Source: Oscillospiraceae bacterium (GTDB taxonomy: Bacteria > Bacillota > Clostridia > Oscillospirales > Oscillospiraceae). From it: DNA of 45,619 nt. The translations under genes were made by a program, and so were the position numbers. Numbering within the stretch: position 1 is the stretch's first letter; each line of letters begins with the position of its first letter. A model generated the notes under the pieces. It was not told the DNA's origin. It was given only the letters and a program-made list of their open reading frames with translations, and searched no databases. This document shows positions 17,679-25,924 of this stretch, in pieces. The stretch covers positions 1 through 45,619 of the forward strand of contig JAETOQ010000014.1 in NCBI GenBank assembly GCA_021771635.1, written 5' to 3'.

Positions 17679-17709
17679 TTGACTCTGACGCTGCGTCATA
17701 GGATACACT
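17679..17709 (+). promoter_or_regulatory. MerR-type promoter (19-nt spacer) of the MerR/TipAS gene
   Basis: TTGACT (17679-17684) and TACACT (17704-17709) are separated by 19 nt instead of 17, the hallmark of promoters that MerR-family proteins untwist. The spacer carries a perfect dyad TGACGC-T-GCGTCA (17686-17698). The gene downstream encodes a MerR protein, so autoactivation is likely. Confidence 0.78.
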
Positions 17710-17728
17710 CCCAAGTGAGGTGAGGCAC

Positions 17729-18463
17729 ATGAGACTGTCCGTCAGCGAGATGGCGAAACTGACCGGGGTGAGCGTACGCACCCTGCACTACTACGACCAG
17801 ATCGGCCTTCTCTGTCCGGAAACAGCGGCGGATTCCGGCTACCGCTGGTATGGGGAGGCGGATGTGGAGCGGATGCAGCAGATCCTCTTTTACCGGGAGC
17901 TGGATTTTCCGCTGAAGGACATTCAAATGATCCTGGCTGATCCTCGGTACGACAGACAGGAGGCGCTCCGGCGCCAGCGGCATCTGCTCCAATTGAAGCG
18001 GGAGCGTCTGGACCGCCTGCTGGAACTGCTGGAGGCCAATTTGAAAGGAGAACAGACCATGGAATTCAAGGGATTTGACGCCGCGGAGCTGGAAAACGCC
18101 CGCAGACAGTACGCCGACGAGGCCAAGGCCCGCTGGGGAGATACCGCCGCCTGGCGGGAGAGCCAGAGGCGGACGGCGGACGGTGACACCGCTGGTTTTG
18201 CGGACCAGGCGGAGGCGATGAATGACATCTTCCGCAGAGCCGCCGCCCTGCGGGACACCGCCCCGGACTCCCCGGAGGCCCAGGCTTTGGTACGGGAGTG
18301 GCAGGATTTCATCAGCTCGCACTACTACGACTGCACCAGGGAGATCCTGGCGGGCCTGGGGCAGATGTACACGGCAGATGAGCGGTTTCAGAAGAATATA
18401 GACCGCTTTGGAGCGGGGACGGCGGTGTTTCTCTCCGCCGCCATTGCCGCGTACACCAAATGA
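17729..18463 (+). CDS. MerR-family regulator with TipAS-like effector domain
   Basis: A 244-residue regulator. Residues 1-70 are the MerR winged helix (MRLSVSEMAKLTGVSVRTLHYYDQIGLLCPE), followed by a coiled-coil dimerisation helix around 75-110, then a helical C-terminal domain (~120-244) resembling TipAS/albicidin-binding domains (WGDTAAWRESQRR, YYDCTREILAGLGQMYTADERFQKNID). TipAS domains bind bulky peptide antibiotics, so a drug-sensing role is plausible but unproven. GAGGTGAG precedes the ATG at 17729; a GTG at 17720 overlaps that ribosome site. No resistance gene adjoins it, so it may act at a distance. It has its own 19-nt-spacer promoter. Confidence 0.9.
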   Translation: MRLSVSEMAKLTGVSVRTLHYYDQIGLLCPETAADSGYRWYGEADVERMQQILFYRELDFPLKDIQMILADPRYDRQEALRRQRHLLQLKRERLDRLLELLEANLKGEQTMEFKGFDAAELENARRQYADEAKARWGDTAAWRESQRRTADGDTAGFADQAEAMNDIFRRAAALRDTAPDSPEAQALVREWQDFISSHYYDCTREILAGLGQMYTADERFQKNIDRFGAGTAVFLSAAIAAYTK

Positions 18464-18504
18464 AACAGGACGGTCCTGAAAAACAGGACCGTCCTGTTTA
18501 TGGA
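18463..18504 (+). terminator. Terminator after the MerR/TipAS gene
   Basis: A perfect 16-bp stem (18463-18478 with 18484-18499) around a 5-nt loop, ending in TTTA. Symmetric enough to stop transcripts from both sides; it also lies after the minus-strand trxB group. Confidence 0.88.
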
Positions 18505-18507
18505 CTT

Positions 18508-18603
18508 TTATGGATTTCGGCGGAACGTGCCGCCGTGGCGGATCAGGGTGGGAAAGACGGCCTGCTGGGTGCCCTCGTGGTTAAGAGGAAAAATCTGCTC
18601 CAT
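18508..18603 (-). CDS. 31-codon ORF immediately downstream of trxB (possible gene fragment)
   Basis: On the minus strand, ATG at 18603 is preceded by a perfect AAGGAGG ribosome site that overlaps the end of trxB. It encodes 31 residues beginning MEQIFPLNHEGTQQAVFPTL and ends RHGGTFRRNP. The strong start signal suggests a gene once began here; the start resembles the first residues of some MBL-fold hydrolases. At DNA level, the stretch coding for GTQQA..PTLI.RHGG is very similar to the nrdD segment coding for GIQQAPTLIVRHDG (near 19690-19735), apart from two indels. It may be a truncated gene, a copied fragment or a small protein; function unknown. Confidence 0.45.
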   Translation of the reverse strand: MEQIFPLNHEGTQQAVFPTLIRHGGTFRRNP

Positions 18604-18613
18604 GTCCGCCTCC

Positions 18614-19516
18614 TTACCCGCAGTACCGGCAGGCGGCCAGGGCCGCCACGGCGCCGTCGGCGCAGGCGGTGGTCAGCTGACGGATCTCCTTGGTCCGGCA
18701 GTCTCCGGCGGCGAACACGCCGGAAACCGTGGTCACACAGTCCTCTCCGGCGGGGACAAAGCCCGCGTTGTCCGCCGCACCCAGTGCCTGGGCCAGAACG
18801 GCCTCAGGCTGCTGGCCCACGGCCTGGAACAGGCCGTCCACCGGCAGCTCCGCCAGTTCCCCGGTGGCGGTGCTGCGCAGCAGCAGGCCCGTCAGGGCGT
18901 TCTCGCCCAACAGGGCCTCCACCACCGTGTCCGTGAGAATGGTCACATTCCCCCGCTTTTTCAGGGCCTCCACCAGAATGGGATCGCCCCGGAACCCGCT
19001 CCGGCGGTGGATCAGCGTCACATGGCGGCACAGGTCGGAGAGGAACAGCGCGTCCTGGAGGGCGGTGTTGCCGCCGCCGCAGACCGCCACGTCCCTTCCC
19101 TTATAAAAGGCTCCGTCGCACACCGCGCAGAAGGAGACGCCGGAGAGCGTATCCTCCCCGGCAAGGCCCAGGGAGCGGTGCCTCATGCCGGTGGCCAGGA
19201 TCAGGGCCGTGCAGGTGTAGGTGTTGTAGTCCGTCACCACGGTCTTGGACGCGCCGTCCCGGATCTCCAGGACCTCCTCCAGCTCGACGCGGGCGCCCAG
19301 GTCCTCCGCCTGGGTGTACAGCCGCTCCGCCAGCTCAATGCCGGAGATGCCTGGAATGCCGGGGAAGTTGTCCACCCGGGGCGAGACGGCGATCTGTCCG
19401 CCCACGCTGGCCTTTTCCAGAACCAGAACCGTCTTTCCCGCCCGGCGGGCGTAGATGGCGGCGGTGAGCCCGGCGGGCCCGCCGCCCACGATGATGATGT
19501 CAAAATACTCGGCCAT
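18614..19516 (-). CDS. trxB: Thioredoxin-disulfide reductase
   Basis: NADPH-dependent flavoprotein that reduces thioredoxin-like proteins. The 300-residue chain has the FAD motif IIIVGGGPAG (7-16), the redox-active CAVC at 130-133, the NADPH-site VAVCGGGNTALQDALFL and the closing FAD motif SGVFAAGDC. AAAGGAG precedes the ATG at 19516. It lies directly downstream of nrdD, whose product carries a fused CPNC domain, so this reductase may recycle that domain. A strong terminator hairpin sits just before its ribosome site, implying either read-through control or a promoter not recognised here. Confidence 0.95.
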   Translation of the reverse strand: MAEYFDIIIVGGGPAGLTAAIYARRAGKTVLVLEKASVGGQIAVSPRVDNFPGIPGISGIELAERLYTQAEDLGARVELEEVLEIRDGASKTVVTDYNTYTCTALILATGMRHRSLGLAGEDTLSGVSFCAVCDGAFYKGRDVAVCGGGNTALQDALFLSDLCRHVTLIHRRSGFRGDPILVEALKKRGNVTILTDTVVEALLGENALTGLLLRSTATGELAELPVDGLFQAVGQQPEAVLAQALGAADNAGFVPAGEDCVTTVSGVFAAGDCRTKEIRQLTTACADGAVAALAACRYCG

Positions 19517-19534
19517 ATGGTTGCTCCTTTGGTA

Positions 19535-19564
19535 AAAACGGAGGGAACGTGTTCCCTCCGTTTT
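19535..19564 (-). terminator. Terminator/attenuator between nrdD and trxB
   Basis: AAAACGGAGGGAAC/GTTCCCTCCGTTTT, a perfect 14-bp stem with a 2-nt loop followed on the minus strand by TTTTTA. It ends only ~18 nt before the trxB start, so it may end the nrdD message or attenuate trxB. Confidence 0.88.
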
Positions 19565-19634
19565 GGTCATGCGGTTTTGCAGGTTGCCGCCCTGAAAGCG
19601 CCCCGTTGGGCCAGAACGGCGGATCGAAGGTTGA

Positions 19635-22025
19635 TTACCTGTGCGTGACAGCGAATTTCTTGATGACGGAGGCGTTCACCAGCTTCTCCACCTGTCCGTC
19701 GTGGCGGACGATCAGGGTGGGAGCCTGCTGGATGCCATACTGGTCCACCAGGTCCATGTGCTCGCTGACGTCCATCACCTGGTAGGCAAGGCCCGCCTTC
19801 TCCAGCTCGTTTTTGGCGATCTTGCAGTTGGGGCAGGTCTTGGTGGTGAAGAGGAACAGCCCGTCCTCCGCCTGGGACGCGGCCCGTGTGGAATCGCCGG
19901 TGTCCGGAGATGTTTCAGGCTCCCGGTCGCAGAGGCGGCGGCCCTCCAGGCGGGAGTTCTCCACCTCGTATTCCCTCCGGTCCTGGAACTCCTGGACCTT
20001 GCCGTCGTTCCAGTTCTGGACGGGGCGGTAGTAGCCGGTGATGCGGCTCCAAACCTCGCAGGGCTTGCCGCACTTGGGGCAGACGGCGTGCTCACCGGAG
20101 AGGTAGCCGTGGTCCTGGCAGATGGAGTAGGTGGGGGACATGGTGTAGTAGGGCAGCTTGAAGTTCTCCGCGATCTTCCGCACCAAGTCGGCCGCAGCCC
20201 GCCAGTCCGGCAGCTTCTCGCCCAGGAAGGCGTGGAACACGGTGCCGGAGGTGTACAGCGTTTGCAGCTCGTCCTGGATAGCCAGGGCGTCGAAGATGTC
20301 GGCGGTGTAGCCCACAGGCAGGTGGGAGCTGTTGGTGTAGTACGGCGTATCGCCGGGAGCCTTGGCGGCGGTGATGATGTCGGGGTATTTCTCCACGTCG
20401 TGCTTCGCCAGACGGTAGGTGGTGGACTCGGCGGGGGTGGCCTCCAGGTTGTAGAGGTCGCCGTACATCTCCTGATAGTCGGAGAGGCGCTCCCGCATGT
20501 GGTTCAGCACGTCTTTGGCAAAGGCCTGCGTCTCCGGATGGGTCAGGTCCTTCCGCAGCCACTTGGCGTTGAGGCCTACCTCGTTCATGCCGATGAGGCC
20601 GATGGTGGAGAAGTGGTTCTCAAAGGTGCCCAGATAGTGCTTGGTGTAGGGATACAGCCCCGCGTCCATCAGGCGGGTGATGACGGTGCGCTTGGTCTTG
20701 AGGGACCGGGCGGCGATGTCCATGATGCGGTCCAGCCGCTCATAGAACTCCTCCGGCGTCTGGGAGAGATACGCGATGCGGGGCAGGTTGATGGTCACCA
20801 CGCCCACGCTGCCGGTGGATTCGCCGGAGCCGAAGAAGCCGCCAGACTTTTTCCGCAGCTCCCGCAGGTCCAGCCGCAGGCGGCAGCACATGGAGCGCAC
20901 GTCGGAGGGCTCCATGTCGGAGTTGATGTAGTTGGAGAAATAGGGGGTGCCGTATTTGGCGGTCATCTCAAAGAGCAGGCGGTTGTTCTCCGTGTCGCTC
21001 CAGTCGAAGTCCTTGGTGATGGAGTAGGTGGGGATGGGGTACTGGAACCCGTGGCCCACGGAGTCGCCCTCGGTCATGATCTCGATGAAGGCCTTGTTCA
21101 CCATATCCATCTCTTTTTTGCATTCGCCGTAGGTGAAATCCTGCTCCTTGCCGCCCACGATGGCGGGCAGGTTTTCCAGATCCTTGGGGACGGTCCAGTC
21201 CAGGGTGATGTTGGAGAAGGGTGCCTGGGTGCCCCAGCGGGAGGGGGTGTTGACGCCGTAAATGAAGGACTGGATGCACTGCTTGACCTCCTTATAGGAG
21301 AGGCCGTCCGCCCGCACGAAGGGGGCCAGGTAGGTGTCAAAGGAGGAGAACGCCTGGGCACCTGCCCACTCGTTCTGCATGATGCCTAAGAAGTTGACCA
21401 TCTGGTTGCAGAGGGTGGAGAGGTGGCTGGCGGGGGCGGAATTGATCTTGCCGGGGATGCCCAGGCCCTGCTGGATGAGCTGCTTCAGGCTCCACCCGGC
21501 ACAGTAGCCGGTGAGCATGGAGAGGTCGTGGAGGTGGATGTCGCCGTCCCGGTGGGCCTTAGCGATCTCCTCGTCATAAATTTCAGACAGCCAGTAGTTG
21601 GCGGTGATGGCGCCGGAGTTGGACAGGATCAGGCCGCCCACGGAGTAGGTGACGGTGGAGTTCTCCTTCACCCGCCAGTCGTTAATTTTCACATAGTTGT
21701 CCACCAGCTCCTTGTAGTCCAGCATAGTGGAGTTCAGATTGCGGATCTTCTCCCGCTGCTTGCGGTACAGGATATAGGCCTTTGCCACGTCGGCGTAGCC
21801 GGTCTTGCTGAGCACGTCCTCTACGCTGTCCTGGATGTCCTCCACCGTGACCTGGCCGTCATGGATCTTGTCCTGATAATCGGCTGTGACCTTCAGAGCC
21901 AGCAGGTCGATGATGTCGGGATTGTACTCCTTCTGGGTGGCCTCAAAGGCCTTGGTGATGGCGACACTGATCTTGGAGAGGTCAAAGACCGCGATCTTGC
22001 CGTCCCGCTTTACAACTTGATACAT
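19635..22025 (-). CDS. nrdD: Anaerobic ribonucleoside-triphosphate reductase with fused C-terminal glutaredoxin-like domain
   Basis: Class III reductase making dNTPs from NTPs without oxygen. In the 796-residue chain, the first ~95 residues form an ATP cone (YQVVKRDGKIAVFDLSKISV). The catalytic core carries four zinc-type cysteines (636, 649, 652, 656) before the glycyl-radical motif RITGYYRPVQNW with the radical at Gly664. After a charged linker, residues ~720-796 form a thioredoxin-fold domain with CPNC at 731-734 and a cis-Pro region QQAPTLI. The fusion would supply electrons internally. The ATG at 22025 has GCAGGGAA upstream; a longer start at 22130 lies in the palindrome region. nrdG is upstream, trxB downstream, all on one strand. 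Confidence 0.96.
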   Translation of the reverse strand: MYQVVKRDGKIAVFDLSKISVAITKAFEATQKEYNPDIIDLLALKVTADYQDKIHDGQVTVEDIQDSVEDVLSKTGYADVAKAYILYRKQREKIRNLNSTMLDYKELVDNYVKINDWRVKENSTVTYSVGGLILSNSGAITANYWLSEIYDEEIAKAHRDGDIHLHDLSMLTGYCAGWSLKQLIQQGLGIPGKINSAPASHLSTLCNQMVNFLGIMQNEWAGAQAFSSFDTYLAPFVRADGLSYKEVKQCIQSFIYGVNTPSRWGTQAPFSNITLDWTVPKDLENLPAIVGGKEQDFTYGECKKEMDMVNKAFIEIMTEGDSVGHGFQYPIPTYSITKDFDWSDTENNRLLFEMTAKYGTPYFSNYINSDMEPSDVRSMCCRLRLDLRELRKKSGGFFGSGESTGSVGVVTINLPRIAYLSQTPEEFYERLDRIMDIAARSLKTKRTVITRLMDAGLYPYTKHYLGTFENHFSTIGLIGMNEVGLNAKWLRKDLTHPETQAFAKDVLNHMRERLSDYQEMYGDLYNLEATPAESTTYRLAKHDVEKYPDIITAAKAPGDTPYYTNSSHLPVGYTADIFDALAIQDELQTLYTSGTVFHAFLGEKLPDWRAAADLVRKIAENFKLPYYTMSPTYSICQDHGYLSGEHAVCPKCGKPCEVWSRITGYYRPVQNWNDGKVQEFQDRREYEVENSRLEGRRLCDREPETSPDTGDSTRAASQAEDGLFLFTTKTCPNCKIAKNELEKAGLAYQVMDVSEHMDLVDQYGIQQAPTLIVRHDGQVEKLVNASVIKKFAVTHR

Positions 22026-22119
22026 GAAAATTCCCTGCTTTCTCTTTTGTAATGCACATGCCGGCGGGCGTGGAACGCCCACGCTTATCATTCTACCATA
22101 CCATGAAAGAAAGTCAATG

Positions 22120-22149
22120 AAAAGAACCACAATATATTGTGGTTCTTTT
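22120..22149. promoter_or_regulatory. 30-bp perfect palindrome containing an NrdR-box-like core
   Basis: AAAAGAACCACAATA is followed at once by its reverse complement. The core CCACAATATATTGTGG closely matches the NrdR repressor box (ACACWATATATWGTGT). It lies ~95 nt upstream of the nrdD start. The flanking A/T runs would also let it act as a bidirectional terminator for the nrdG transcript; both roles are possible. Confidence 0.7.
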
Positions 22150-22175
22150 CGTGAAAAACGATGAACTTATCAAAA

Positions 22176-22389
22176 TCTAGGTTTTGCTTGATAAATGACG
22201 GAGTACCCAACGACGGGAGATCTTTTCCGACTCGCCAAGAGCCGCCGCAAGCGGTGGTTGCTCGCTGGACGCGCCTGCGGGCGCAGTCGCCGGTCAAGGC
22301 GATTTGGCGCCGCCATACTTTGTGTATGGCAAGGAAAATCGAGGCGGAGCGGCGGAAAAGAGCCGCCATTTGGGCGATTTGACGTTCTA
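22176..22389 (-). mobile_element. MITE-like repeat, diverged family B
   Basis: On the minus strand it starts TAGAACGTCAAATCGCC exactly at the nrdG stop codon. It shares with the family A repeats a GCCATAC...GTATGGC hairpin, the neighbouring AAGGAAAATCGAGG-type block and the GGAAAAGAGCCGCC-type block. It also carries stems GCCGCC-GCAAGC-type and GCGCCTGCGGGCGC. The far end at ~22176 (TAGGTTTTG) is only weakly inverted to the start. It separates nrdG from nrdD. Open frames crossing it are not supported as genes. Confidence 0.65.
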
Positions 22390-23082
22390 GTCAACACCCC
22401 GGAGAGAGACCTGGCCGAAGAACGGCTCCGCCGCCTCCGCCAGCGCCTGCATTTCCAGGGGGGACAGGCCGTGGCAGCCCTGGCCCACCAGGTTTCCGGA
22501 GTCCACAAAGCTCTGGAGGAAGTACCGGGGGGCGCCCTGCACCCACTGTCCGATGGCGCGGATGTCCTCCGCCGTGTGGAACTCCCGCACCGCCGTGGTG
22601 CGGAACTCATAGTCCGTGCCGCTGTCCCTCAAAAGCTGGATGCTCTCCTCCACCGGAGTGAGGTCAAAACCTGGGACGCCCACGGTCCCGGCGTATTTTT
22701 CCCGGCTGTTTTTGATGTCCATGGCCACATAGTCCGCCAGCCCCCGGGCCAGAATGTCCGCCAGGGGCGCGGGATAACAGCCATTGGTGTCCAGCTTCAC
22801 GGAAAAGCCCAGTTCCCGGACTTTTTTCAAAAACTCCGCCGCCCCCGGCTGCAGCAGCGGCTCTCCGCCGGAGAGGACCACGCCGTCCAGCAGTCCCCTG
22901 CGGGAGGCCAGAAAGTCCAGGACCTCCTGCTCCGGAATTTCGGGAGTTTCGTCCAGCCGTGTCACCAGCAGGGCATTGTGGCAGAAGGGGCACCGCAAAT
23001 TGCACCCGCCGGTAAAGACCGTGGCCGCCAGCTTGCCCGGATAGTCCACCATGGACAGCTTCTGCAGGCCGCAGATGCGCAT
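22387..23082 (-). CDS. nrdG: Anaerobic ribonucleotide reductase activating protein (radical SAM)
   Basis: Radical-SAM enzyme that generates the glycyl radical on NrdD. The 231-residue protein starts MRICGLQKLSMVDYPGKLA and has the CNLRCPFC cluster motif at Cys27, 31 and 34, the SAM-binding GGEPLLQPG, and a KLDTNG strand, matching the longer NrdG family of anaerobes. The start at 23082 is chosen from family alignment and a purine-rich GAGGGGGG upstream; a start at 23145 would run through the promoter. It is the first gene of the cluster and its TAG stop is formed at the border of repeat family B. Confidence 0.94.
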   Translation of the reverse strand: MRICGLQKLSMVDYPGKLAATVFTGGCNLRCPFCHNALLVTRLDETPEIPEQEVLDFLASRRGLLDGVVLSGGEPLLQPGAAEFLKKVRELGFSVKLDTNGCYPAPLADILARGLADYVAMDIKNSREKYAGTVGVPGFDLTPVEESIQLLRDSGTDYEFRTTAVREFHTAEDIRAIGQWVQGAPRYFLQSFVDSGNLVGQGCHGLSPLEMQALAEAAEPFFGQVSLRGVD

Positions 23083-23101
23083 GACAATGCCCCCCTCTGA
23101 C

Positions 23102-23145
23102 ACACAAGATATTGTAATTATAAGATATATTTTATACAAGAGCAA
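23102..23145 (-). promoter_or_regulatory. nrdG promoter with NrdR-box-like sites
   Basis: On the minus strand, TTGCTC (23140-23145), a 17-nt spacer and TATAAT (23117-23122). The plus-strand sequence ACACAAGATATTGTAA (23102-23117) matches the NrdR box at 13 of 16 positions and lies just downstream of the -10. A weaker AT-rich match, ATAAGATATATTTTAT (23120-23135), overlaps the -10. NrdR control of nrdG is inferred. Confidence 0.68.
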
Positions 23146-23183
23146 GTGGTATATGCAACAGCTGAAAAAAGCACGGACAGCAG

Positions 23184-23220
23184 AAAAGGACTCCAGAAGC
23201 TGTGCTTCCGGAGTCCTTTT
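23184..23220 (-). terminator. Terminator of the amino-acid transporter operon
   Basis: AAAAGGACTCC.GAAGC/GCTTC.GGAGTCCTTTT stem with one internal mismatch and a 3-nt loop, 10 nt past the ATPase stop; it ends in TTTT on the minus strand. Confidence 0.9.
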
Positions 23221-23229
23221 GCGATGAAT

Positions 23230-23970
23230 TCAATTCTGCCGGAACCGGGAGAGGAAGTCCTTTGTCTCCTGCCGCTGGGGATTCCCAAATACCTCTTCGG
23301 GAGTGCCCTGTTCGCAGATGACGCCCTGGTTCATGTAGACCACGTGGCTGCTCACGTCCCGGGCAAAGGCCATCTCGTGAGTCACCACCAGCATGGTCAT
23401 GCCCTCCTGGGCCAGGGCCTGCATGACGCTCAATACCTCGCCCACCATCTCGGGGTCCAGGGCGGAGGTGGGCTCGTCGAACAGCAGCACCTCCGGGTCC
23501 ATGGCCAAGGCACGGGCGATCGCCACCCGCTGCTTCTGACCGCCGGAGATCTGCCGGGGCTTGGCGTTGATGTAGGGGGCCATGCCCACCTTTTCCAAAT
23601 AGTTCATGGCCTGCTTCCGGGCGTCCCCCTTGTTCTTTTTCAGAACCTTCACCTGGCCCACGATGCAGTTTTCCAGCACCGTCATGTTGTTGAACAGGTT
23701 GAAGGACTGAAACACCATGCCCACGTGGGAGCGGTAGGCGGCGGCGTTGACGCCCCGCCCCACCACATTTTCCCCGTGATAGAGGATCTCGCCGCTGGTG
23801 GGAGTCTCCAGCAGGTTGACGCACCGCAGCAGGGTGCTCTTGCCGGAGCCGGAGGCGCCGATAATGGAGGTGACGTCGCCCTTTGCCACCGTAAAGTTGA
23901 TGTCTTTCAGGACCTCGTGGGAGCCGAAAGCCTTGCGCAGGTGCCGGATCTCTAAAATCGTATCGCCCAT
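23230..23970 (-). CDS. Polar amino-acid ABC transporter ATPase
   Basis: Energises amino-acid import. The 246-residue subunit has Walker [10 protein letters not shown] (~38-46), Q-loop VFQSFNLF, the signature [15 protein letters not shown] (first residue Ile instead of the usual Leu), Walker [13 protein letters not shown] and switch histidine VVTHEM. It is of the GlnQ/HisP type. One base separates its start from the permease stop. Part of the lysine-riboswitch operon with the permease and binding protein, so lysine or a related basic amino acid is the likely substrate. Confidence 0.95.
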   Translation of the reverse strand: MGDTILEIRHLRKAFGSHEVLKDINFTVAKGDVTSIIGASGSGKSTLLRCVNLLETPTSGEILYHGENVVGRGVNAAAYRSHVGMVFQSFNLFNNMTVLENCIVGQVKVLKKNKGDARKQAMNYLEKVGMAPYINAKPRQISGGQKQRVAIARALAMDPEVLLFDEPTSALDPEMVGEVLSVMQALAQEGMTMLVVTHEMAFARDVSSHVVYMNQGVICEQGTPEEVFGNPQRQETKDFLSRFRQN

Positions 23971-23971
23971 G

Positions 23972-24850
23972 TCAGCGCTCTCCTCTCATGCGGCCGTGCC
24001 TGAGTGACTGCCGTGTTTTTTCCCGGTGCTCCTTGCTGCGCTCGTCAAAGGGGGTGCCCCGGTCGGGGTGGCTGTATGTCCCGGCGGTCATGGTCAGGGG
24101 GTCCACCTGCACCAGCTCATAGCTGCTGTCGCCGTCCAGCCGCTTTTCCAGCCACCGCAGCAGGAAGGACGCGATCAGCGTCATGGTGAGGTAGCCCGCC
24201 ATCTCCACGGTGGCGGAGGGAAAGTAGAGGTAGCTGGCGCCCACCGCCGCCCGGTGGGCGGAGAAGAAGTCGGGGAAGCCGATGATGAACATGACGGAGG
24301 TGTCCTTCACGTTGATGATGAAGTTGTTGCCGATCTGGGGCATGATATTCCGCAGGGCCTGAGGCAGGATCACGTTCAGCATGGTCTGGACGTGGGTCAT
24401 GCCGATGGCCTTGGCGCCCTCGGTCTGACCGGGGTCGATGGAAATGATGCCGCCCCGGACGGATTCCGCCATGTAAGCGCCGGTGTTGATGGACACCACC
24501 AGGATGGCGGCGGCCCAGATGCTGTTGAATTTCACGGCGTTGCTGGTGAAGTAGGGCAGGCCGTAGTACACGAACACCGCCTGCAGCACCATGGGCGTGC
24601 CGCGGAAGACCTCCACATAGACACGGACGACGACACGGATCAGCTTCAGGAAAAATCGCTTGACAATGGAATCATTCTTGGAGTAGGGGATGGTGTTCAG
24701 CACGCCGCAGACAAAGCCGATGAAACAGCCGATGGCGGTGGCCACCAGCGCCAGGATCAGGGTGTTGCGGATGCCTGGGAGATAGTGCGAGACGCCGTAC
24801 TTGGACCACAGCTTGACGATATCGGCGAAAAGCTGGGAAAATCTCTCCAT
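23972..24850 (-). CDS. Amino-acid ABC transporter permease (HisM/GlnP type)
   Basis: A 292-residue membrane subunit. Several hydrophobic helices are visible (e.g. [41 protein letters not shown]). The EAA loop that docks with the ATPase is [28 protein letters not shown]. The C-terminal ~50 residues are charged and cytoplasmic, longer than usual for this family. The ATG at 24850 follows AAAGGAG; a start at 24898 lies in the intergenic hairpin. Co-transcribed after the binding protein. Confidence 0.94.
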   Translation of the reverse strand: MERFSQLFADIVKLWSKYGVSHYLPGIRNTLILALVATAIGCFIGFVCGVLNTIPYSKNDSIVKRFFLKLIRVVVRVYVEVFRGTPMVLQAVFVYYGLPYFTSNAVKFNSIWAAAILVVSINTGAYMAESVRGGIISIDPGQTEGAKAIGMTHVQTMLNVILPQALRNIMPQIGNNFIINVKDTSVMFIIGFPDFFSAHRAAVGASYLYFPSATVEMAGYLTMTLIASFLLRWLEKRLDGDSSYELVQVDPLTMTAGTYSHPDRGTPFDERSKEHREKTRQSLRHGRMRGER

Positions 24851-24896
24851 GGGGCAGGCTCCTTTCTGTGGTTGAATTCCAAAAAAATCAGGGGAC

Positions 24897-24927
24897 AAGG
24901 CGAGAGGACGCCCGGTCCTCTCGCCTT
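24897..24927 (-). other. Intercistronic hairpin between binding protein and permease genes
   Basis: AAGGCGAGAGGA/TCCTCTCGCCTT, a perfect 12-bp stem with a 7-nt loop, 25 nt past the binding-protein stop. There is no immediate U-run, so it more likely protects the upstream message or partly stops transcription, giving more binding protein than membrane subunits. Confidence 0.75.
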
Positions 24928-24952
24928 GGGAATATCACACGGGGATCTTGGA

Positions 24953-25870
24953 TCACTCGCTCAGGGGCTGAATGGAGATGGCCTCGGCCATCAGGGAGTT
25001 GAAGTCGTCGACGCTCATGGTGGACAGAACGCTGTCGATGGCCTCCTTCAGAACGGTATTGCCCTTCATCAGGGACACGCCGATGTTGACGTTCTCGGCC
25101 CGGACCTCGTCGGAGAACTGGAAGTCGCCGTCAGTGCCGGAGAAGTCCAGGATCTTCATGTCGGGATAGGCGGCCACGGCGCCCTGGGCGGTGGGCATGT
25201 CGGTGCAGATGAAGTCCACGGTGTCGGTCTCCAGGGCCATCAGCATGGCGGGAGCGGTCTCAGCGGCGGTCTGGACATTGGCGCCCTCGATCTGGGGCAG
25301 GCACTGGTCGTACCAGATGGTGGCGATCTGAGCGGTGCAGGAGCCGCCGGCCAGATCCGCGATGGAGGCGGCGTTGGCAAATTCGCTGTCGGACTTGGTG
25401 ACGCAGACGATGGTGGCGTAGAAATAAGGACCGGCGAAGTCCACCTGCTCGGCGCGCTCGGCGGTCATGGACTGACCGGCGATGACGGCGTCAAAGGTGC
25501 CGGTCTGGACGCCGGGGACCAGGGAGTCCCAGTCGGACTGGATGACCTCCAGCTCCCAGCCGTTGGCCTCGCAGATCTTCTTGGCGATCATCACGTCATA
25601 GCCGTTGGCATAGGAACCGGGGACGTTGCTGATAGGTACGGCGCCGTTGGAGTCGTCGCTCTGAGCCCAGTTGTAAGGGGCGTAGGCGCACTCCATGGCG
25701 ATGGTCAGCACGCCGTCCTCCACGCCGGAGGCCACGGTGTTAGAGTCGGTCTGGGCGGGGGCGTCGGAGGTATCGGTGTTGTCAGCGGGGGCGGGTTCGT
25801 CGGAACCGCCGCAGGCGGCCAGGGACAGGGTCATGGCCAGAGCCATGAGCAGAGACAGGAGCTTCTTCAT
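24953..25870 (-). CDS. Amino-acid ABC transporter substrate-binding lipoprotein
   Basis: A 305-residue family 3 solute-binding protein. It starts with a lipoprotein signal peptide whose lipobox LAAC puts the lipidated cysteine at residue 20, followed by an acidic, Asp/Thr-rich linker. The ligand domain shows MECAYAPYNWAQ, GYDVMIAKKICEANGWELE and DAVIAGQSMTAERAEQVDFAGPYF, standard for polar amino-acid binding proteins. First gene of the operon; its leader carries a lysine riboswitch, so it probably delivers lysine to the permease. Confidence 0.94.
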   Translation of the reverse strand: MKKLLSLLMALAMTLSLAACGGSDEPAPADNTDTSDAPAQTDSNTVASGVEDGVLTIAMECAYAPYNWAQSDDSNGAVPISNVPGSYANGYDVMIAKKICEANGWELEVIQSDWDSLVPGVQTGTFDAVIAGQSMTAERAEQVDFAGPYFYATIVCVTKSDSEFANAASIADLAGGSCTAQIATIWYDQCLPQIEGANVQTAAETAPAMLMALETDTVDFICTDMPTAQGAVAAYPDMKILDFSGTDGDFQFSDEVRAENVNIGVSLMKGNTVLKEAIDSVLSTMSVDDFNSLMAEAISIQPLSE

Positions 25871-25924
25871 TGTGGATCAACCTTTCCAAAATATAGTTTT
25901 CGGCACCGCAGTCCGTGCCGGGGG

